In this document: in pieces, positions 1 through 8,630 of the stretch
Layout of the letters: each line of letters opens with the position of its first letter
Position numbering within the stretch: the first letter of the stretch is position 1
From: Bdellovibrio svalbardensis
GTDB taxonomy: Bacteria > Bdellovibrionota > Bdellovibrionia > Bdellovibrionales > Bdellovibrionaceae
Assembly: GCF_029531655.1 (NCBI RefSeq)
Contig: NZ_JANRMI010000003.1
Coordinates: forward strand, 186,001 to 250,000
DNA: 64,000 nt
Reading direction: 5' to 3'
Translations under genes and position numbers: made by a program
Notes under the pieces: model-generated
The model's database searches: none
What the model was told of the DNA's origin: nothing
Seen by the model: the letters and a program-made list of their open reading frames with translations, nothing else

Positions 1-453
1 ATTTTTAACGTCGTAACGTTTCACACCTTGCACGGGAGTCAGGGCACTGGCACCTGTACCGAAGCCGATCGCACTTTTTGTGTCGATACGGTATCTGGCG
101 CTGATCGAACCACCCAAAGCCGTTTCAAAAGTTCCTACTGAACCATCCGGATTGGGTTGCATTGTGTTGTTAAGATCTCCCACTGGAGGTCCGTTGTAGC
201 TCAAGTTGAATTTCAAAGAGTAACGAGACAAAGACCCTGAGTCTGCTTTCAATTTTGAATCCGTGATGTCTTTATCGTCTTCAAATTTTTTGTTCGACAA
301 AACATCGCCGATTTTTACAGTTGAAGTTTGTGCTGCAGAAGCACCTTCAGAAGCTGTTTGAGTTGATGAGGGAACCGAAAGAGTTGTCGTGGAAGTCTGC
401 GCGTGGGCAGAAACCGACAAACCAAGCAGGGCACAAAGTACGAAGCTTTTCAT
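1..453 (-). CDS. Secreted or outer-membrane protein, N-terminal part (runs off the window)
   Basis: An open frame of 151 codons starts at the ATG at 453 and stays open to the window edge, so the C-terminus is missing. The first about 19 residues (MKSFVLCALLGLSVSAHAQ) form a clear Sec signal peptide with an AHAQ cleavage region. A Ser/Thr/Ala-rich linker follows, then alternating hydrophobic and polar stretches (SLKFNLSYNG, SARYRIDTKSAIGFG) that resemble beta strands of an outer-membrane protein. GGAG lies before the start. No family is recognised; a porin-like or barrel protein is a guess. Confidence 0.7.
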   Translation of the reverse strand, partial: MKSFVLCALLGLSVSAHAQTSTTTLSVPSSTQTASEGASAAQTSTVKIGDVLSNKKFEDDKDITDSKLKADSGSLSRYSLKFNLSYNGPPVGDLNNTMQPNPDGSVGTFETALGGSISARYRIDTKSAIGFGTGASALTPVQGVKRYDVKN

Positions 454-613
454 GAATTCTCCTGAGCTCTTGAAGTGTTTTAAGGACCTCAAGTTTCTAA
501 CTGCTTCGTAACAAAAAGGAAAGTCAGGCTTAGGTTAATCCCTATATTCTGCTCCTAGAAGGGCCTATTCTTGCCCCAATAGGCACAGTGCGATGAAAAA
601 AATACAGCCAAAT

Positions 614-1456
614 TCAACCTTTGCGGACCCTATGAATCACCTCCGGCAGGATCTCTATGACATCCGATGCCATGAGGGACAGAGAATCCCTCCCCTTTGC
701 CACCCAAAGATCGGCACAGGCGCCGTGCAGATAGGCTCCTAAAAGGGCGGCTCTTGCGGGTCTCAAACCTTGTGCGCGCAAGGCCGTGATCATCCCCGCC
801 AAGACATCCCCGGTTCCCGCTTTCGCCAAAGCTGAGTTGCCCGAAAGAATTTTATAAGTGCGCGCGGATCTTCTGATCAAAGTGCCATGACCTTTCAACA
901 AAACAACACATTGGAATTTCTCTTGAGCCAACTTCACAAAGTGCTCGCGATCTTGATCGATGTCTTCACTGGTCACTTTCAAACAACGAGCAAGCTCCCC
1001 GGTATGAGGAGTCACAATCCAAGTGCGTGGCAGAGGAAAAAGATTTTCTTGGGCACAGACGGTCAGCGCATCCGCATCTAGAATCACTTTTTCAAATTGA
1101 AGTTCTTTAAGTCGCCGAATCACTGAAGCCGTGAACTCATTCACTCCAAAGCCAGGACCAACAAGAATGGCATCAAACTTCAGTTCTTCCCAACGCTTGT
1201 CGTTGAGATCGCAGAGCAAAAAATCCGGATTTTCCAAAGAAGAGACGGCGATGTTAGGCTGAGCTAATATCACATAGCCACTGCCCATGCGTAAGGCGGC
1301 TCTGGCCGCAAGAACACCTGCTCCTGGATAATTATGACTGCCAGCAAGTAAAAGACTGCGTCCACGGCGGGCTTTGTTATCCCTCGTTGAGACTGCAGGC
1401 AGCAATCGCCCTGCTGATTTTCTTCCGAAATTAACAACTGAATCACTTTTTTTCAT
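614..1456 (-). CDS. nnrD: ADP-dependent NAD(P)H-hydrate dehydratase (YjeF C-terminal/carbohydrate kinase fold)
   Basis: This enzyme family repairs hydrated NADH and NADPH using ADP. The protein has the ribokinase-like signatures of the family: GSHNYPGAG near the N-terminus, the DADAL motif, TPHTGELARC, VLLKGHGT and the late AKAGTGDVLAGMI motif that contains the catalytic Asp. The YjeF N-terminal epimerase domain is absent, so this is the stand-alone dehydratase. I chose the ATG at 1456 (280 aa) because GAGCGGG sits just before it. An upstream ATG at 1510 would give 298 aa, but it overlaps the start codon of the divergent map gene and adds residues not expected in the family. Confidence 0.9.
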   Translation of the reverse strand: MKKSDSVVNFGRKSAGRLLPAVSTRDNKARRGRSLLLAGSHNYPGAGVLAARAALRMGSGYVILAQPNIAVSSLENPDFLLCDLNDKRWEELKFDAILVGPGFGVNEFTASVIRRLKELQFEKVILDADALTVCAQENLFPLPRTWIVTPHTGELARCLKVTSEDIDQDREHFVKLAQEKFQCVVLLKGHGTLIRRSARTYKILSGNSALAKAGTGDVLAGMITALRAQGLRPARAALLGAYLHGACADLWVAKGRDSLSLMASDVIEILPEVIHRVRKG

Positions 1457-1508
1457 CCCGCTCAGTCTATGCCTTGGATCTATATGGGTAAAGTTGTATA
1501 AGTGAAGC

Positions 1509-2267
1509 ATGATCGTTAAAACTCAGGCTGACATTGAAGGGCTCCAAAAAATTGGCAAAATTGTCGCCAACTGTCTTCACTATATGTTGGGAAAAGCCGA
1601 ACCTGGAATGACCACTAAAGAGTTGGATGATTTGGGCGGCGCTTATTTAGAATTGCATGGAGCTCGCTCGGGACCCAAATTGGCCTACGACTTTCCTGGC
1701 TTCAATTGCATCAGCCTCAATCAGGAAGCCGCTCACGGCGTGCCATCCGACAAGAAAATCATCCAAAAGGGCGATATGCTCAATATCGATGTCTCTGCGG
1801 AGCTCAATGGCTACTACGCCGACAATGGCGGCTCGATGGTGATTCCGCCTGGAACTGAAAAAGATTTTCTACTGCTTGAAGCCACCAAAATGGCATTGGA
1901 CATGGCGATTAAAGACGTCAAAGCTGGAATGCCCATCAATCGCATTGGCTACAACGTCGAGCAAGTTGCCGACAAATATGGTTTTAGCATCATTGAGAAT
2001 TTGGGCAGTCACGGTGTCGGAAAAAGTCTGCATGAAGAGCCAAAATTCATTGCCGGATTTTATGATAAGCGTGACAAACGAGTTCTCAAAGAAGGCCATG
2101 TCATTACTATCGAGCCTTTCTTATCAACAGGCGCATTCGGAGTGGACGAGGAAGCCGATGGATGGACTCTGGTGACAGGTCCCGAACATCGTTCAGCGCA
2201 ATTCGAACACACCATGATCGTTTTGAAAGATCGTGCGCTGATTGTCACGATCCCTGACTTAAAGTAG
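1509..2267 (+). CDS. map: Methionine aminopeptidase, type I
   Basis: Removes the N-terminal methionine from nascent proteins in the cytosol. All metal-ligand motifs of the pita-bread fold can be seen in order: HGVPSD (substrate His), NIDVSAELNGYYADN (two Asp ligands), GSHGVGKSLHEEP (His ligand), ITIEPFL (Glu ligand) and QFEHTMIV (last Glu). At 252 aa it has the usual type I length, with no N-terminal zinc-finger extension. It is transcribed head-to-head with nnrD. The Shine-Dalgarno before the ATG is weak. Confidence 0.95.
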   Translation: MIVKTQADIEGLQKIGKIVANCLHYMLGKAEPGMTTKELDDLGGAYLELHGARSGPKLAYDFPGFNCISLNQEAAHGVPSDKKIIQKGDMLNIDVSAELNGYYADNGGSMVIPPGTEKDFLLLEATKMALDMAIKDVKAGMPINRIGYNVEQVADKYGFSIIENLGSHGVGKSLHEEPKFIAGFYDKRDKRVLKEGHVITIEPFLSTGAFGVDEEADGWTLVTGPEHRSAQFEHTMIVLKDRALIVTIPDLK

Positions 2268-2388
2268 CCACAGCCCTTTGTTACGGAAGTAAAACGAACA
2301 AATCCTTCTAGACACAGCGCCTAAACACTAGGACCCCTCCCAAAAAGATGAAAGGCTTTACCTGTTCATTTTTAAAAAGGGGAACTTT

Positions 2389-2790
2389 ATGAAACTTATT
2401 TTTGCTCTTGTTGCGACTTTGATCGCTTTCTCTGCTCAAGCTAACGATCGTAAAATTGGCAACGTGATTGCAGTTGAAAGACAAATCACCAACCTTTACG
2501 AAAACTGCCTCAGCAATATCTCGACGGATGTATCGAAAGAACAAACCTTCTTCTATTGCAACATCAGCTATTTGAAATCTCCGCTTGAAATGCCGGTAAC
2601 CAAAGGTGGCGTGATTCGCTTCAACGACCAAAGATGCCGTGTGGATGCTGAAGCTGGCAACGGTGTTCTCATCCTTTCATTCGGAAGAGCAAAAGGATCC
2701 GTGTCTGACTTTGCAACTGCGAAAACTTGCTTGCAACGCGCGCTTCAGAACTCAAATTCAGTAAGCGTTCTTGTTTACACGATGGAGTAA
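2389..2790 (+). CDS. Small secreted protein of unknown function
   Basis: The 133-residue product begins with a good signal peptide (MKLIFALVATLIAFSAQA, then NDRK), so it should be periplasmic or secreted. The mature part has several cysteines spaced as if for disulfides (ENCLSN, FYCNIS, QRCRVD, KTCLQR). A purine-rich AAAAGGGG leader precedes the ATG, and a strong terminator follows the stop. No family is recognised. It stands alone, between map and the convergent efflux operon. Confidence 0.75.
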   Translation: MKLIFALVATLIAFSAQANDRKIGNVIAVERQITNLYENCLSNISTDVSKEQTFFYCNISYLKSPLEMPVTKGGVIRFNDQRCRVDAEAGNGVLILSFGRAKGSVSDFATAKTCLQRALQNSNSVSVLVYTME

Positions 2791-2821
2791 AGCTGCACAG
2801 CAGTTTTATTGCTCTGAAAAT

Positions 2822-2856
2822 AAAAAAGGGAAGCTGTTCTAGCTTCCCTTTTTTTA
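2822..2856. terminator. Bidirectional rho-independent terminator
   Basis: A 14-bp A/T-flanked stem (core GGGAAGCT/AGCTTCCC) with a 5-base loop is bordered by A6 on one side and T8 on the other. It can end the small secreted gene from the left and the efflux operon from the right. Confidence 0.9.
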
Positions 2857-2874
2857 TTTCTTAAACGCTTTGTC

Positions 2875-4443
2875 TTAGTGCGAGTCTACGATCTTCGTTG
2901 TTTTCTCTTTGAACTTCAGCAAGTACAAAGGAACGAAAGCAAACACCATCACAATCATAATGATAAACATGATTTCTCTAAAACTCAGAACGAAAACCTG
3001 CGCCTGCACACGCCCATAAATACTGCGAATCGCGATCTGCGCTTTAGAAGCCATCCCGACACTGGTCGAAAGCTTTTGACCACTCATCGCCTGGTTATAG
3101 GCAGACCAAGTGTTGTGATCAAGCAGAGTCACGTTGTTGGTCATGTCAGCGTAATGCTGCTTTCCGGTTTTGGTCATCATCGTACCAATGAAGGCAATCC
3201 CAATACTTCCGCCAATTTGACGGAATAGATTGAGCATCCCAGATACCTGCCCCATGGTGATCCCCGAGAACTGCGACAAAATCGAAGAGTTGATCGGAAC
3301 AAACAAGAAGGCCATTGCAAATCCGCGGATGTACAGAGCGTGCAACACCTGTTCTTTTGACGACTGCGGCGTCAGTAGAGTCATCGCATACAAAGTTCCT
3401 AACACACCGATGAAACCGATCGAGATCAGAAGCTTTGGATTCACGCCTTTGCCCAAGGCCTTACCGACAAATGGCATCACCATCGCGGTGATGATCGATC
3501 CGGGAATAAAGAGCATCCCTGTTTGAGTGGCATCGTAGTGGAAAGTCTGCGCGACAAAAACCGGAAGTGCGAAGACCAGACCGTAAAGGAAAAATCCAAG
3601 CATCCCCTGCAAAGCCGCGCCGTTTGCCACGATTCCATTCTTGAACAGTCTCACGTTCATAATAGGATCTTTGACTTTCGTTTCCCACCAAACAAACAGT
3701 GGCAGACAGACAACCGTCAAGAATGCACAGAATGAAATCACTTTAGAGTCGAACCAGTCATTCGATTCCCCACGCTCGAGCATGTACTGCAACGAACCAA
3801 TACCCAAGACCAGCAAGACCAAACCCCACGTGTCGAAGCCTTTTTTGTTTTCTTTGCTGCCAGTTGCAAACGCAGGATTTTCAATACAAGCCATACCGAT
3901 CAGAATCGCGATGATTCCCATTGGTAAGTTGACGTTGAAAATGGATCTCCAGCCGAAGTTATCTGTCAGCCAGCCACCCAATGTCGGCCCTAATGTCGGC
4001 CCGATCATCACAGACATACCGAAGATCGCTCCGGCAGTGCCCGCTTTTTCTTTCGGGAATTGCTCGTAAATCAAAGTTTGCGAAGTCGGCAGAAGAGCTC
4101 CACCCGCCAAGCCTTGGAGGATCCGGAAGAAAATCAATGTGTAAAGATTGGGAGCAAAACCACAGGCAACAGAGGTGAGTGTGAACAAGCCGATACAGCC
4201 CAAAAAGTATCTACGTCGACCAATGCGCTCCCCCGCCCACGCGGACACGGGAAGAATGATGGCATTGGCAATCGCGTAACCGGTGATGACCATACTGATA
4301 TCTTCCAGCGTGGCCCCTAAGTTACCCATCATGGTCGGCAAGGCTACGTTGACGATGGAGCTGTCGATAATCTCGAGCAGCGAAGCCATCACAGCAACCA
4401 GCACTATCAATTTGGATTTCGTATTCATAAAGTCAGCTTTCAT
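2875..4443 (-). CDS. emrB: DHA2-family drug:H+ antiporter, EmrB/QacA type
   Basis: The 522-residue protein has the 14-helix layout of DHA2 major facilitator transporters. Motif A appears as GERIGRRRYFLG, motif C as GMSVMIGPTLGPTLGGWL, and the first helix carries ALPTMMGNLGA, typical of EmrB. It should sit in the inner membrane and export drugs through the adjacent fusion protein and TolC-like channel. It is the last gene of a tolC-emrA-emrB operon that points away from a MarR regulator. MKADF is taken as the start, with AAGG upstream; an internal Met at residue 6 is possible. Confidence 0.93.
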   Translation of the reverse strand: MKADFMNTKSKLIVLVAVMASLLEIIDSSIVNVALPTMMGNLGATLEDISMVITGYAIANAIILPVSAWAGERIGRRRYFLGCIGLFTLTSVACGFAPNLYTLIFFRILQGLAGGALLPTSQTLIYEQFPKEKAGTAGAIFGMSVMIGPTLGPTLGGWLTDNFGWRSIFNVNLPMGIIAILIGMACIENPAFATGSKENKKGFDTWGLVLLVLGIGSLQYMLERGESNDWFDSKVISFCAFLTVVCLPLFVWWETKVKDPIMNVRLFKNGIVANGAALQGMLGFFLYGLVFALPVFVAQTFHYDATQTGMLFIPGSIITAMVMPFVGKALGKGVNPKLLISIGFIGVLGTLYAMTLLTPQSSKEQVLHALYIRGFAMAFLFVPINSSILSQFSGITMGQVSGMLNLFRQIGGSIGIAFIGTMMTKTGKQHYADMTNNVTLLDHNTWSAYNQAMSGQKLSTSVGMASKAQIAIRSIYGRVQAQVFVLSFREIMFIIMIVMVFAFVPLYLLKFKEKTTKIVDSH

Positions 4444-4489
4444 GGGAAGGCCTTAGCCTCCCCTTGTCTGAGTGAACTCTTGCCTAGCG

Positions 4490-5350
4490 CTAGTGAACTC
4501 TAACGGTCACGTTCGCAGACAAGCCCGCCTGCAATTTTTCAATATCTGCCGGAGTTAGATTCAAAAGCTTGATTCTGACAGGAACGCGTTGAACCACTTT
4601 CGTAAAGTTGCCCGTCGCATTGTCTGGAGGAAGCAAAGAAAACACGGCGCCGGTGCTTGGGCTCATGCTTTCCACTTCACCGTGGAAATCAGAACCTGGA
4701 AGCGCATCCACTTCAATTTTTACCGGTTTGCCTTTGGCGATATTCGTGATCTCGGTCTCTTTAAAGTTCGCTGTCACCCAACGAAGTGAAGAGTCGACGA
4801 AGCCGAACAAAGGCTGGCCCACCGGAATCACCATTCCCGGCTCTACGGCTTTACGTGCGATGCGACCATCGGAAGGCGCTTTGATCTCGGTATAGCTGGC
4901 ATTCAGTTGCGCTTGTGCCACCTGGGCCTGAATCGCCACCACACGTTTGTTCAACTCACGGTAAGTTGCTTCTGCTGTGTCATATTGCTGGCGAGATACC
5001 ACGCTTTTTTTGAAAAGCTCATTCATACGGCGATAGTTCGTTTCAGCATCGCGGAATTTTACTTTCGCTGACTCCAGCTCAGCTTCGATCTGGCGAAGGG
5101 AGTTGTTGTAGTCCTTGCTGTCGATACGTGCCAGAACCTGCCCCTCTTTTACGGAATCATTTTCTTGCACAAGAACTTCCATCACAATTCCTGAGACTTT
5201 TGAGGAAAGCATCAAAGTGTGAGCCTGGATTTGCGCATTATCGGTGGAGACATGAGACCATTCGTACCAACCGAAGACAGCAATCACGATCGCACCTAGA
5301 ATACCACCTGCGGTCATGACCTGTTTGCGTTTGCCTTTGAGTTTTTCCAT
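4490..5350 (-). CDS. emrA: HlyD/EmrA-family membrane fusion protein
   Basis: This is the periplasmic adaptor linking the EmrB-like pump to the outer-membrane channel. One N-terminal transmembrane helix (about residues 10-28) is followed by a split biotinyl-lipoyl domain (MLSSKVSGIVMEVLVQENDS and later YTEIKAPSDGRIARK), a helical hairpin between them, and the C-terminal EmrA signature LPPDNATGNFTKVVQRVPVR. The length (286 aa) is slightly short for EmrA, with a shorter hairpin. It starts 4 bases after the tolC-like stop, so the two are probably translationally coupled. Confidence 0.93.
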   Translation of the reverse strand: MEKLKGKRKQVMTAGGILGAIVIAVFGWYEWSHVSTDNAQIQAHTLMLSSKVSGIVMEVLVQENDSVKEGQVLARIDSKDYNNSLRQIEAELESAKVKFRDAETNYRRMNELFKKSVVSRQQYDTAEATYRELNKRVVAIQAQVAQAQLNASYTEIKAPSDGRIARKAVEPGMVIPVGQPLFGFVDSSLRWVTANFKETEITNIAKGKPVKIEVDALPGSDFHGEVESMSPSTGAVFSLLPPDNATGNFTKVVQRVPVRIKLLNLTPADIEKLQAGLSANVTVRVH

Positions 5351-5354
5351 AAAA

Positions 5355-6650
5355 TTACAATTCCTTCCCTATAGCTAATTCCAAATTCACCAAAGCTTCT
5401 GCCGCATTCACCTGAGCGTTCACGACGCCGGCGCGGGCTCTGAACAAATCCAACTCGGCATCCAAAACTTCAGAACTTGTGCGCGTTCCCGCTTTAAATG
5501 ATTGAGTGGCCAAACGAACACTTTCTTGAGCTTTCTCTACATCCACCAACTTTGCCTGATACAAAGAGGCCGAATAAAGATAACGACGCTTCCAGAAATC
5601 AAAGTCATAATTGCTTTTCAGACGAGCCTGGCGAGTGGTCTCAACCGCTTGCACCTGACGTGCATCCGCCTGTGCCGATCGTGCGGAAGAACCAAAACCA
5701 TCGAAGGCATTCCAAGTCATCGCAAGACCCACTTGATAAGCATTGTTATAGTCCTGATCATCAATGCCTTTACTGATGTTGTTGTAGTAGTCCGCCTGAC
5801 CAAATAATGAGAATTTTGGCAGCCAGTGTTTGTACGCTGCCAAGTGAGCTTTGTGTGCACTGAGCTCACGGTCTTGAGTTGCCAAGTAATCCAGACGCTC
5901 AATTGTTGTAGGCTTTTGCAAGCCAGAAACTTTTTTCGCACTTGGAACCGGCAAATCACCGGTCACAGTTTGACCTTCATCCTCAACACCCAAGTTGTTC
6001 AATAGGTTTTGTCTGGCCAAAATAGTGTTGTCTTCAGAGTTCAACTTTTCAGACTGCGCTTCATTCAACTGAACTTCCACACGCAGGACATCGAAATTTG
6101 TGCCGGCACCGCTCTGACGGAAAGCTTTGGCCCGATCGAGATGTTCTTGCAAAGTCTTGACGTTTTGATTCGCCACTTTTTCAAGCTCAACAGCCGAAAG
6201 CGCCTTATAGAATTGCATCTTTGTCTGCTGTCTTACTTGAAAACGCGCCCAGTCCGCTTCTTTCTGAGTGGCATCGGCCACCAAAGAGTTCGCTCTGTAG
6301 CTATCGTAATTTGCCAAAAAATCAAAAAACATCCAATCAGCACGGGCTGACCAGATCGTATAAGGCTGGATCAATAAAATGGTCGTCGGAGGTCCCCCAA
6401 TTGTGACCTGCTGGCGCATGAATTTTTCATCAAGAAGATGTGAGCCAATAACATTCAGTTTTGGAAGAAAGACCGAAAAGGATTCAACCTTTTTCCATTT
6501 AGCTTCGTCTTTTACGGCGTCAGCCTTGCGAACTTGGGGGGAACTTTCCTCGGCAACTTTCAGGGAGTCGGAGAGCGACAACTCTGCAGAACCCGCAGCT
6601 TGAACGAAAACGCAAACTGCTGAGAGGATCAATACTTTTACGCTTTTCAT
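5355..6650 (-). CDS. TolC-family outer-membrane efflux channel
   Basis: This is the first gene of the efflux operon. The signal peptide (MKSVKVLILSAVCVFVQAAGSA) precedes a protein with the duplicated outer-membrane efflux protein architecture: long amphipathic helices rich in Ala, Gln and Lys, and a C-terminal repeat ending with AGVVNAQVNAAEALVNLELAIG. The 431-aa length fits TolC relatives. The start is close to the palindromic operator and the MarR gene, so repression by that regulator is likely. Confidence 0.93.
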   Translation of the reverse strand: MKSVKVLILSAVCVFVQAAGSAELSLSDSLKVAEESSPQVRKADAVKDEAKWKKVESFSVFLPKLNVIGSHLLDEKFMRQQVTIGGPPTTILLIQPYTIWSARADWMFFDFLANYDSYRANSLVADATQKEADWARFQVRQQTKMQFYKALSAVELEKVANQNVKTLQEHLDRAKAFRQSGAGTNFDVLRVEVQLNEAQSEKLNSEDNTILARQNLLNNLGVEDEGQTVTGDLPVPSAKKVSGLQKPTTIERLDYLATQDRELSAHKAHLAAYKHWLPKFSLFGQADYYNNISKGIDDQDYNNAYQVGLAMTWNAFDGFGSSARSAQADARQVQAVETTRQARLKSNYDFDFWKRRYLYSASLYQAKLVDVEKAQESVRLATQSFKAGTRTSSEVLDAELDLFRARAGVVNAQVNAAEALVNLELAIGKEL

Positions 6651-6676
6651 GGAATCACCAAATTTTCTTGATTTTT

Positions 6677-6710
6677 GTTAGGACGCTAACTAATATAGTT
6701 AGGTATCTAA
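6677..6710. promoter_or_regulatory. Composite palindromic operator between efflux operon and marR
   Basis: GTTAG-N4-CTAAC at 6677-6690 is followed by a perfect inverted repeat, CTAACTA-ATA-TAGTTAG, at 6686-6702, and then by GTTAG-N4-CTAA at 6698-6710. The half-site CTAAC/GTTAG therefore occurs four times in alternating orientation. It sits between the divergent start codons at 6650 and 6809. A-T-rich palindromes of this size are typical MarR-family operators; binding by the adjacent regulator is inferred. Confidence 0.7.
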
Positions 6711-6808
6711 TTATTGTCAATCTTCGACTTCACATTTGTCCATTTTCAAGATGCGCGGATAATTTATCCGAACCAAATGTAAAATCGAACTCGGAATTGG
6801 AGCCCTCT

Positions 6809-7318
6809 ATGGCTAAATTGTTTCTAACTACTTTGCCCTCCCAAGAAGATATCCAAGCCTCGAGCTGCTCACTTTATCCCGATGCAGATCCGGCGTCACT
6901 TTACACAAATCTACTGTTTCGTAAGGCTGCCACTGACGTTGAAATTCATTACGACAACTACTTTGCAAAGTACGATCTGTCCCCAGGCCGCTTTACCCTA
7001 CTTCTTCTGCTTAAGAAGAAACCTGAAGGCATGATGCCGTCGGAACTCGCACAAAAGGTGGGGGTCACCCAAGCGACGATTTCTGGTCTGATTAACAGCC
7101 TCGAGAAAGCACAACTTGTTGCAAGGGAGACTCATGAAAAAGACGGCCGAGCTTTTGTCATTAAGCTCACTTCCCAAGGTCAGGGTCTTTTGGACAAGAT
7201 CGCACCGGATTGGTACCCACGAGTCATGAAATTCTGGAGTGTGTTTAATGAAGAGGAAAAAAATCTTCTGAATGGCATGCTTGATAAAATGATTCAGAAC
7301 ATTCACTTATTGAAATAA
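6809..7318 (+). CDS. MarR-family transcriptional regulator
   Basis: The product has the MarR winged helix-turn-helix: SRGRFTLLLLL-like helix (here SPGRFTLLLLLKKK), MMPSELAQKVGVTQATISGLINSLEKAQLV as the DNA-reading helices, and the wing ETHEKDGRAFVIKLTSQG. I chose the ATG at 6809 (169 aa) because GGAG lies before it and the residues upstream of it look non-coding and cross the operator region. It is divergent from the efflux operon, the usual arrangement for a ligand-released repressor of a multidrug pump. Confidence 0.88.
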   Translation: MAKLFLTTLPSQEDIQASSCSLYPDADPASLYTNLLFRKAATDVEIHYDNYFAKYDLSPGRFTLLLLLKKKPEGMMPSELAQKVGVTQATISGLINSLEKAQLVARETHEKDGRAFVIKLTSQGQGLLDKIAPDWYPRVMKFWSVFNEEEKNLLNGMLDKMIQNIHLLK

Positions 7319-7384
7319 TTTTGAGATCTCGAAGTCTCCACCCCCATGGGGTATCTACCTAAGTCAGTATCAAGGATTGCACAG

Positions 7385-7417
7385 ACTCCGAGCCCAGCTT
7401 AAAATAGAGCTCGGAGT
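7385..7417 (+). promoter_or_regulatory. 5'-leader hairpin covering the ribosome site of the Crp/Fnr gene
   Basis: ACTCCGAGC at 7385-7393 pairs perfectly with GCTCGGAGT at 7409-7417 around a 15-base A-rich loop. The right arm contains the GGAG ribosome-binding site of the gene starting at 7423. If the hairpin is in the mRNA, it would mask initiation. There is no T-tract, so it is not a simple terminator. Confidence 0.5.
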
Positions 7418-7422
7418 GTGCC

Positions 7423-8061
7423 ATGCAAAAGCGACATATAGATAACTGTCCGATCTGTTCCACTCAAGAAGAGGCCGTGACTGAACAAATACTCTCGGTC
7501 ATTCAAAAAAAGAGCTACGCAAAAAACGCCGTGATCTTCGAACCAGAAGAGAACACTCATGGACTTTTTTTGGTTATCAAAGGCAGCGTAAAAATCTCCA
7601 AGATCTCCGCGAATGGAAAAGAAATTGTTCTCGGCTTACTTGGGCCGGGAAAAACATTCGGCGAAAGCAGTTTGCTGGGACAGGATAGACAAGAGGATTC
7701 AGCGACAGCCTCAGAAGCCACGGATTTGCTCTACATTCCGAAAGGAAGTTTTCAGACAATTATTCAACAAAACCCTCAGCTCTATCAATCTGTGGTCGCC
7801 TCACTGGTCAGATGGATGTCCAACCTCAATCAGATCATTGAAAACATCAACACGCCTTCTGCGCGAGACCGTGTTTGGAGCTATCTCTGTCGATTAAAAA
7901 ACGACCAGCCTCATCCGCTCATCCAGCTCGATGGAAAAAAGCATGAAGTTGCTTTGATGCTTGGCTTGCGTCCTGAAACCTTCTCGAGAATTTTATCGGA
8001 CTTGGAAGCTGAAGGAAAAATTAAGATGAACCACCGGCAGATTCAATTTCTTGAGTCCTAA
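7423..8061 (+). CDS. Crp/Fnr-family regulator with FNR-type recognition helix
   Basis: The 212-residue protein has a cyclic-nucleotide-binding-like beta roll (about residues 25-115, with LVIKGSVKISK and GPGKTFGES), a dimer helix and a C-terminal helix-turn-helix, LGLRPETFSRILSDLE. The E..SR pattern in that helix is the one FNR and DNR use to read TTGAT-N4-ATCAA. The N-terminus carries CPIC (Cys9, Cys12), but I do not see the four-cysteine set of a [4Fe-4S] FNR, so direct oxygen sensing is uncertain; it could be a DNR/NnrR-like NO or redox sensor. It lies just upstream of nrdG-nrdD and near nnrS and nirK. Confidence 0.88.
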   Translation: MQKRHIDNCPICSTQEEAVTEQILSVIQKKSYAKNAVIFEPEENTHGLFLVIKGSVKISKISANGKEIVLGLLGPGKTFGESSLLGQDRQEDSATASEATDLLYIPKGSFQTIIQQNPQLYQSVVASLVRWMSNLNQIIENINTPSARDRVWSYLCRLKNDQPHPLIQLDGKKHEVALMLGLRPETFSRILSDLEAEGKIKMNHRQIQFLES

Positions 8062-8083
8062 AGTCACGCCCCCACTAGATGTG

Positions 8084-8097
8084 GTGATGCAAATCAT
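8084..8097. promoter_or_regulatory. FNR/DNR-like box upstream of nrdG
   Basis: GTGAT-GCAA-ATCAT is a two-mismatch match to TTGAT-N4-ATCAA with the inner TGAT/ATCA palindrome intact. It is centred about 72 bases before the nrdG start. Confidence 0.55.
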
Positions 8098-8162
8098 GAT
8101 TCCATACGATTCCTAGTGATTAAATAAAAGCCCTCTCTATTCTTGAAGCATGAGAGGGCACC

Positions 8163-8630
8163 ATGAACATCTACAAGTACGACATCGTTTATCAGGAAGT
8201 TCCCCATCATATTTCTTTGGCGCTTTATGTTTGCGGCTGTCCTTTACAATGCCCCGGTTGTCACTCCCCCGAACTCTGGACTGAAAAAACAGGAACCCCT
8301 CTAACCAGGGAGGGGCTCTTATCTTTGCTCAACAAATATTGTGACCGCATCAGCTGCGTGCTCTTTCTCGGTGGTGAATGGCACGAGCAGGAACTCGTCA
8401 GTCTACTGCAAGTAGCGCGAGAACAAAGTCTTCTCACTGCGCTTTATACGGGATTGGACGTCGTTTCCCCCGAGTTGGAAAAGCATCTGGATTTCTTGAA
8501 GACGGGCCCCTGGCGCCGCGAGCTCGGCGGCTTGGCATCCCCCAACACGAATCAAATCTTTCGAGACCTGCGCAATGGCCAGATTCTCAATCATCTATTT
8601 CAAACTAACAGCAAGGAGACATCTTTATGA
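8163..8630 (+). CDS. nrdG: Anaerobic ribonucleoside-triphosphate reductase activating enzyme
   Basis: This radical-SAM enzyme creates the glycyl radical on NrdD. Cysteines 26, 30 and 33 form the CX3CX2C iron-sulfur motif (CPLQCPGC), and VLFLGGEWHEQEL resembles the SAM-binding GGE segment. At 155 aa it has the typical compact NrdG length. Its stop overlaps the nrdD start (ATGA), so the two are translationally coupled. An FNR-type box lies upstream, consistent with use only without oxygen. Confidence 0.93.
   Translation: MNIYKYDIVYQEVPHHISLALYVCGCPLQCPGCHSPELWTEKTGTPLTREGLLSLLNKYCDRISCVLFLGGEWHEQELVSLLQVAREQSLLTALYTGLDVVSPELEKHLDFLKTGPWRRELGGLASPNTNQIFRDLRNGQILNHLFQTNSKETSL

Noticed and set aside
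5498-5807. Open frames of about 90-100 codons opposite the tolC-like gene
   Set aside because: They are antisense shadows of a clear outer-membrane channel gene, with no ribosome site or family pattern.
7340-7371. FNR box directly upstream of the Crp/Fnr gene at 7423
   Set aside because: Only a single ATCAA half-site is seen near 7369; the partner half-site has wrong spacing and sequence.
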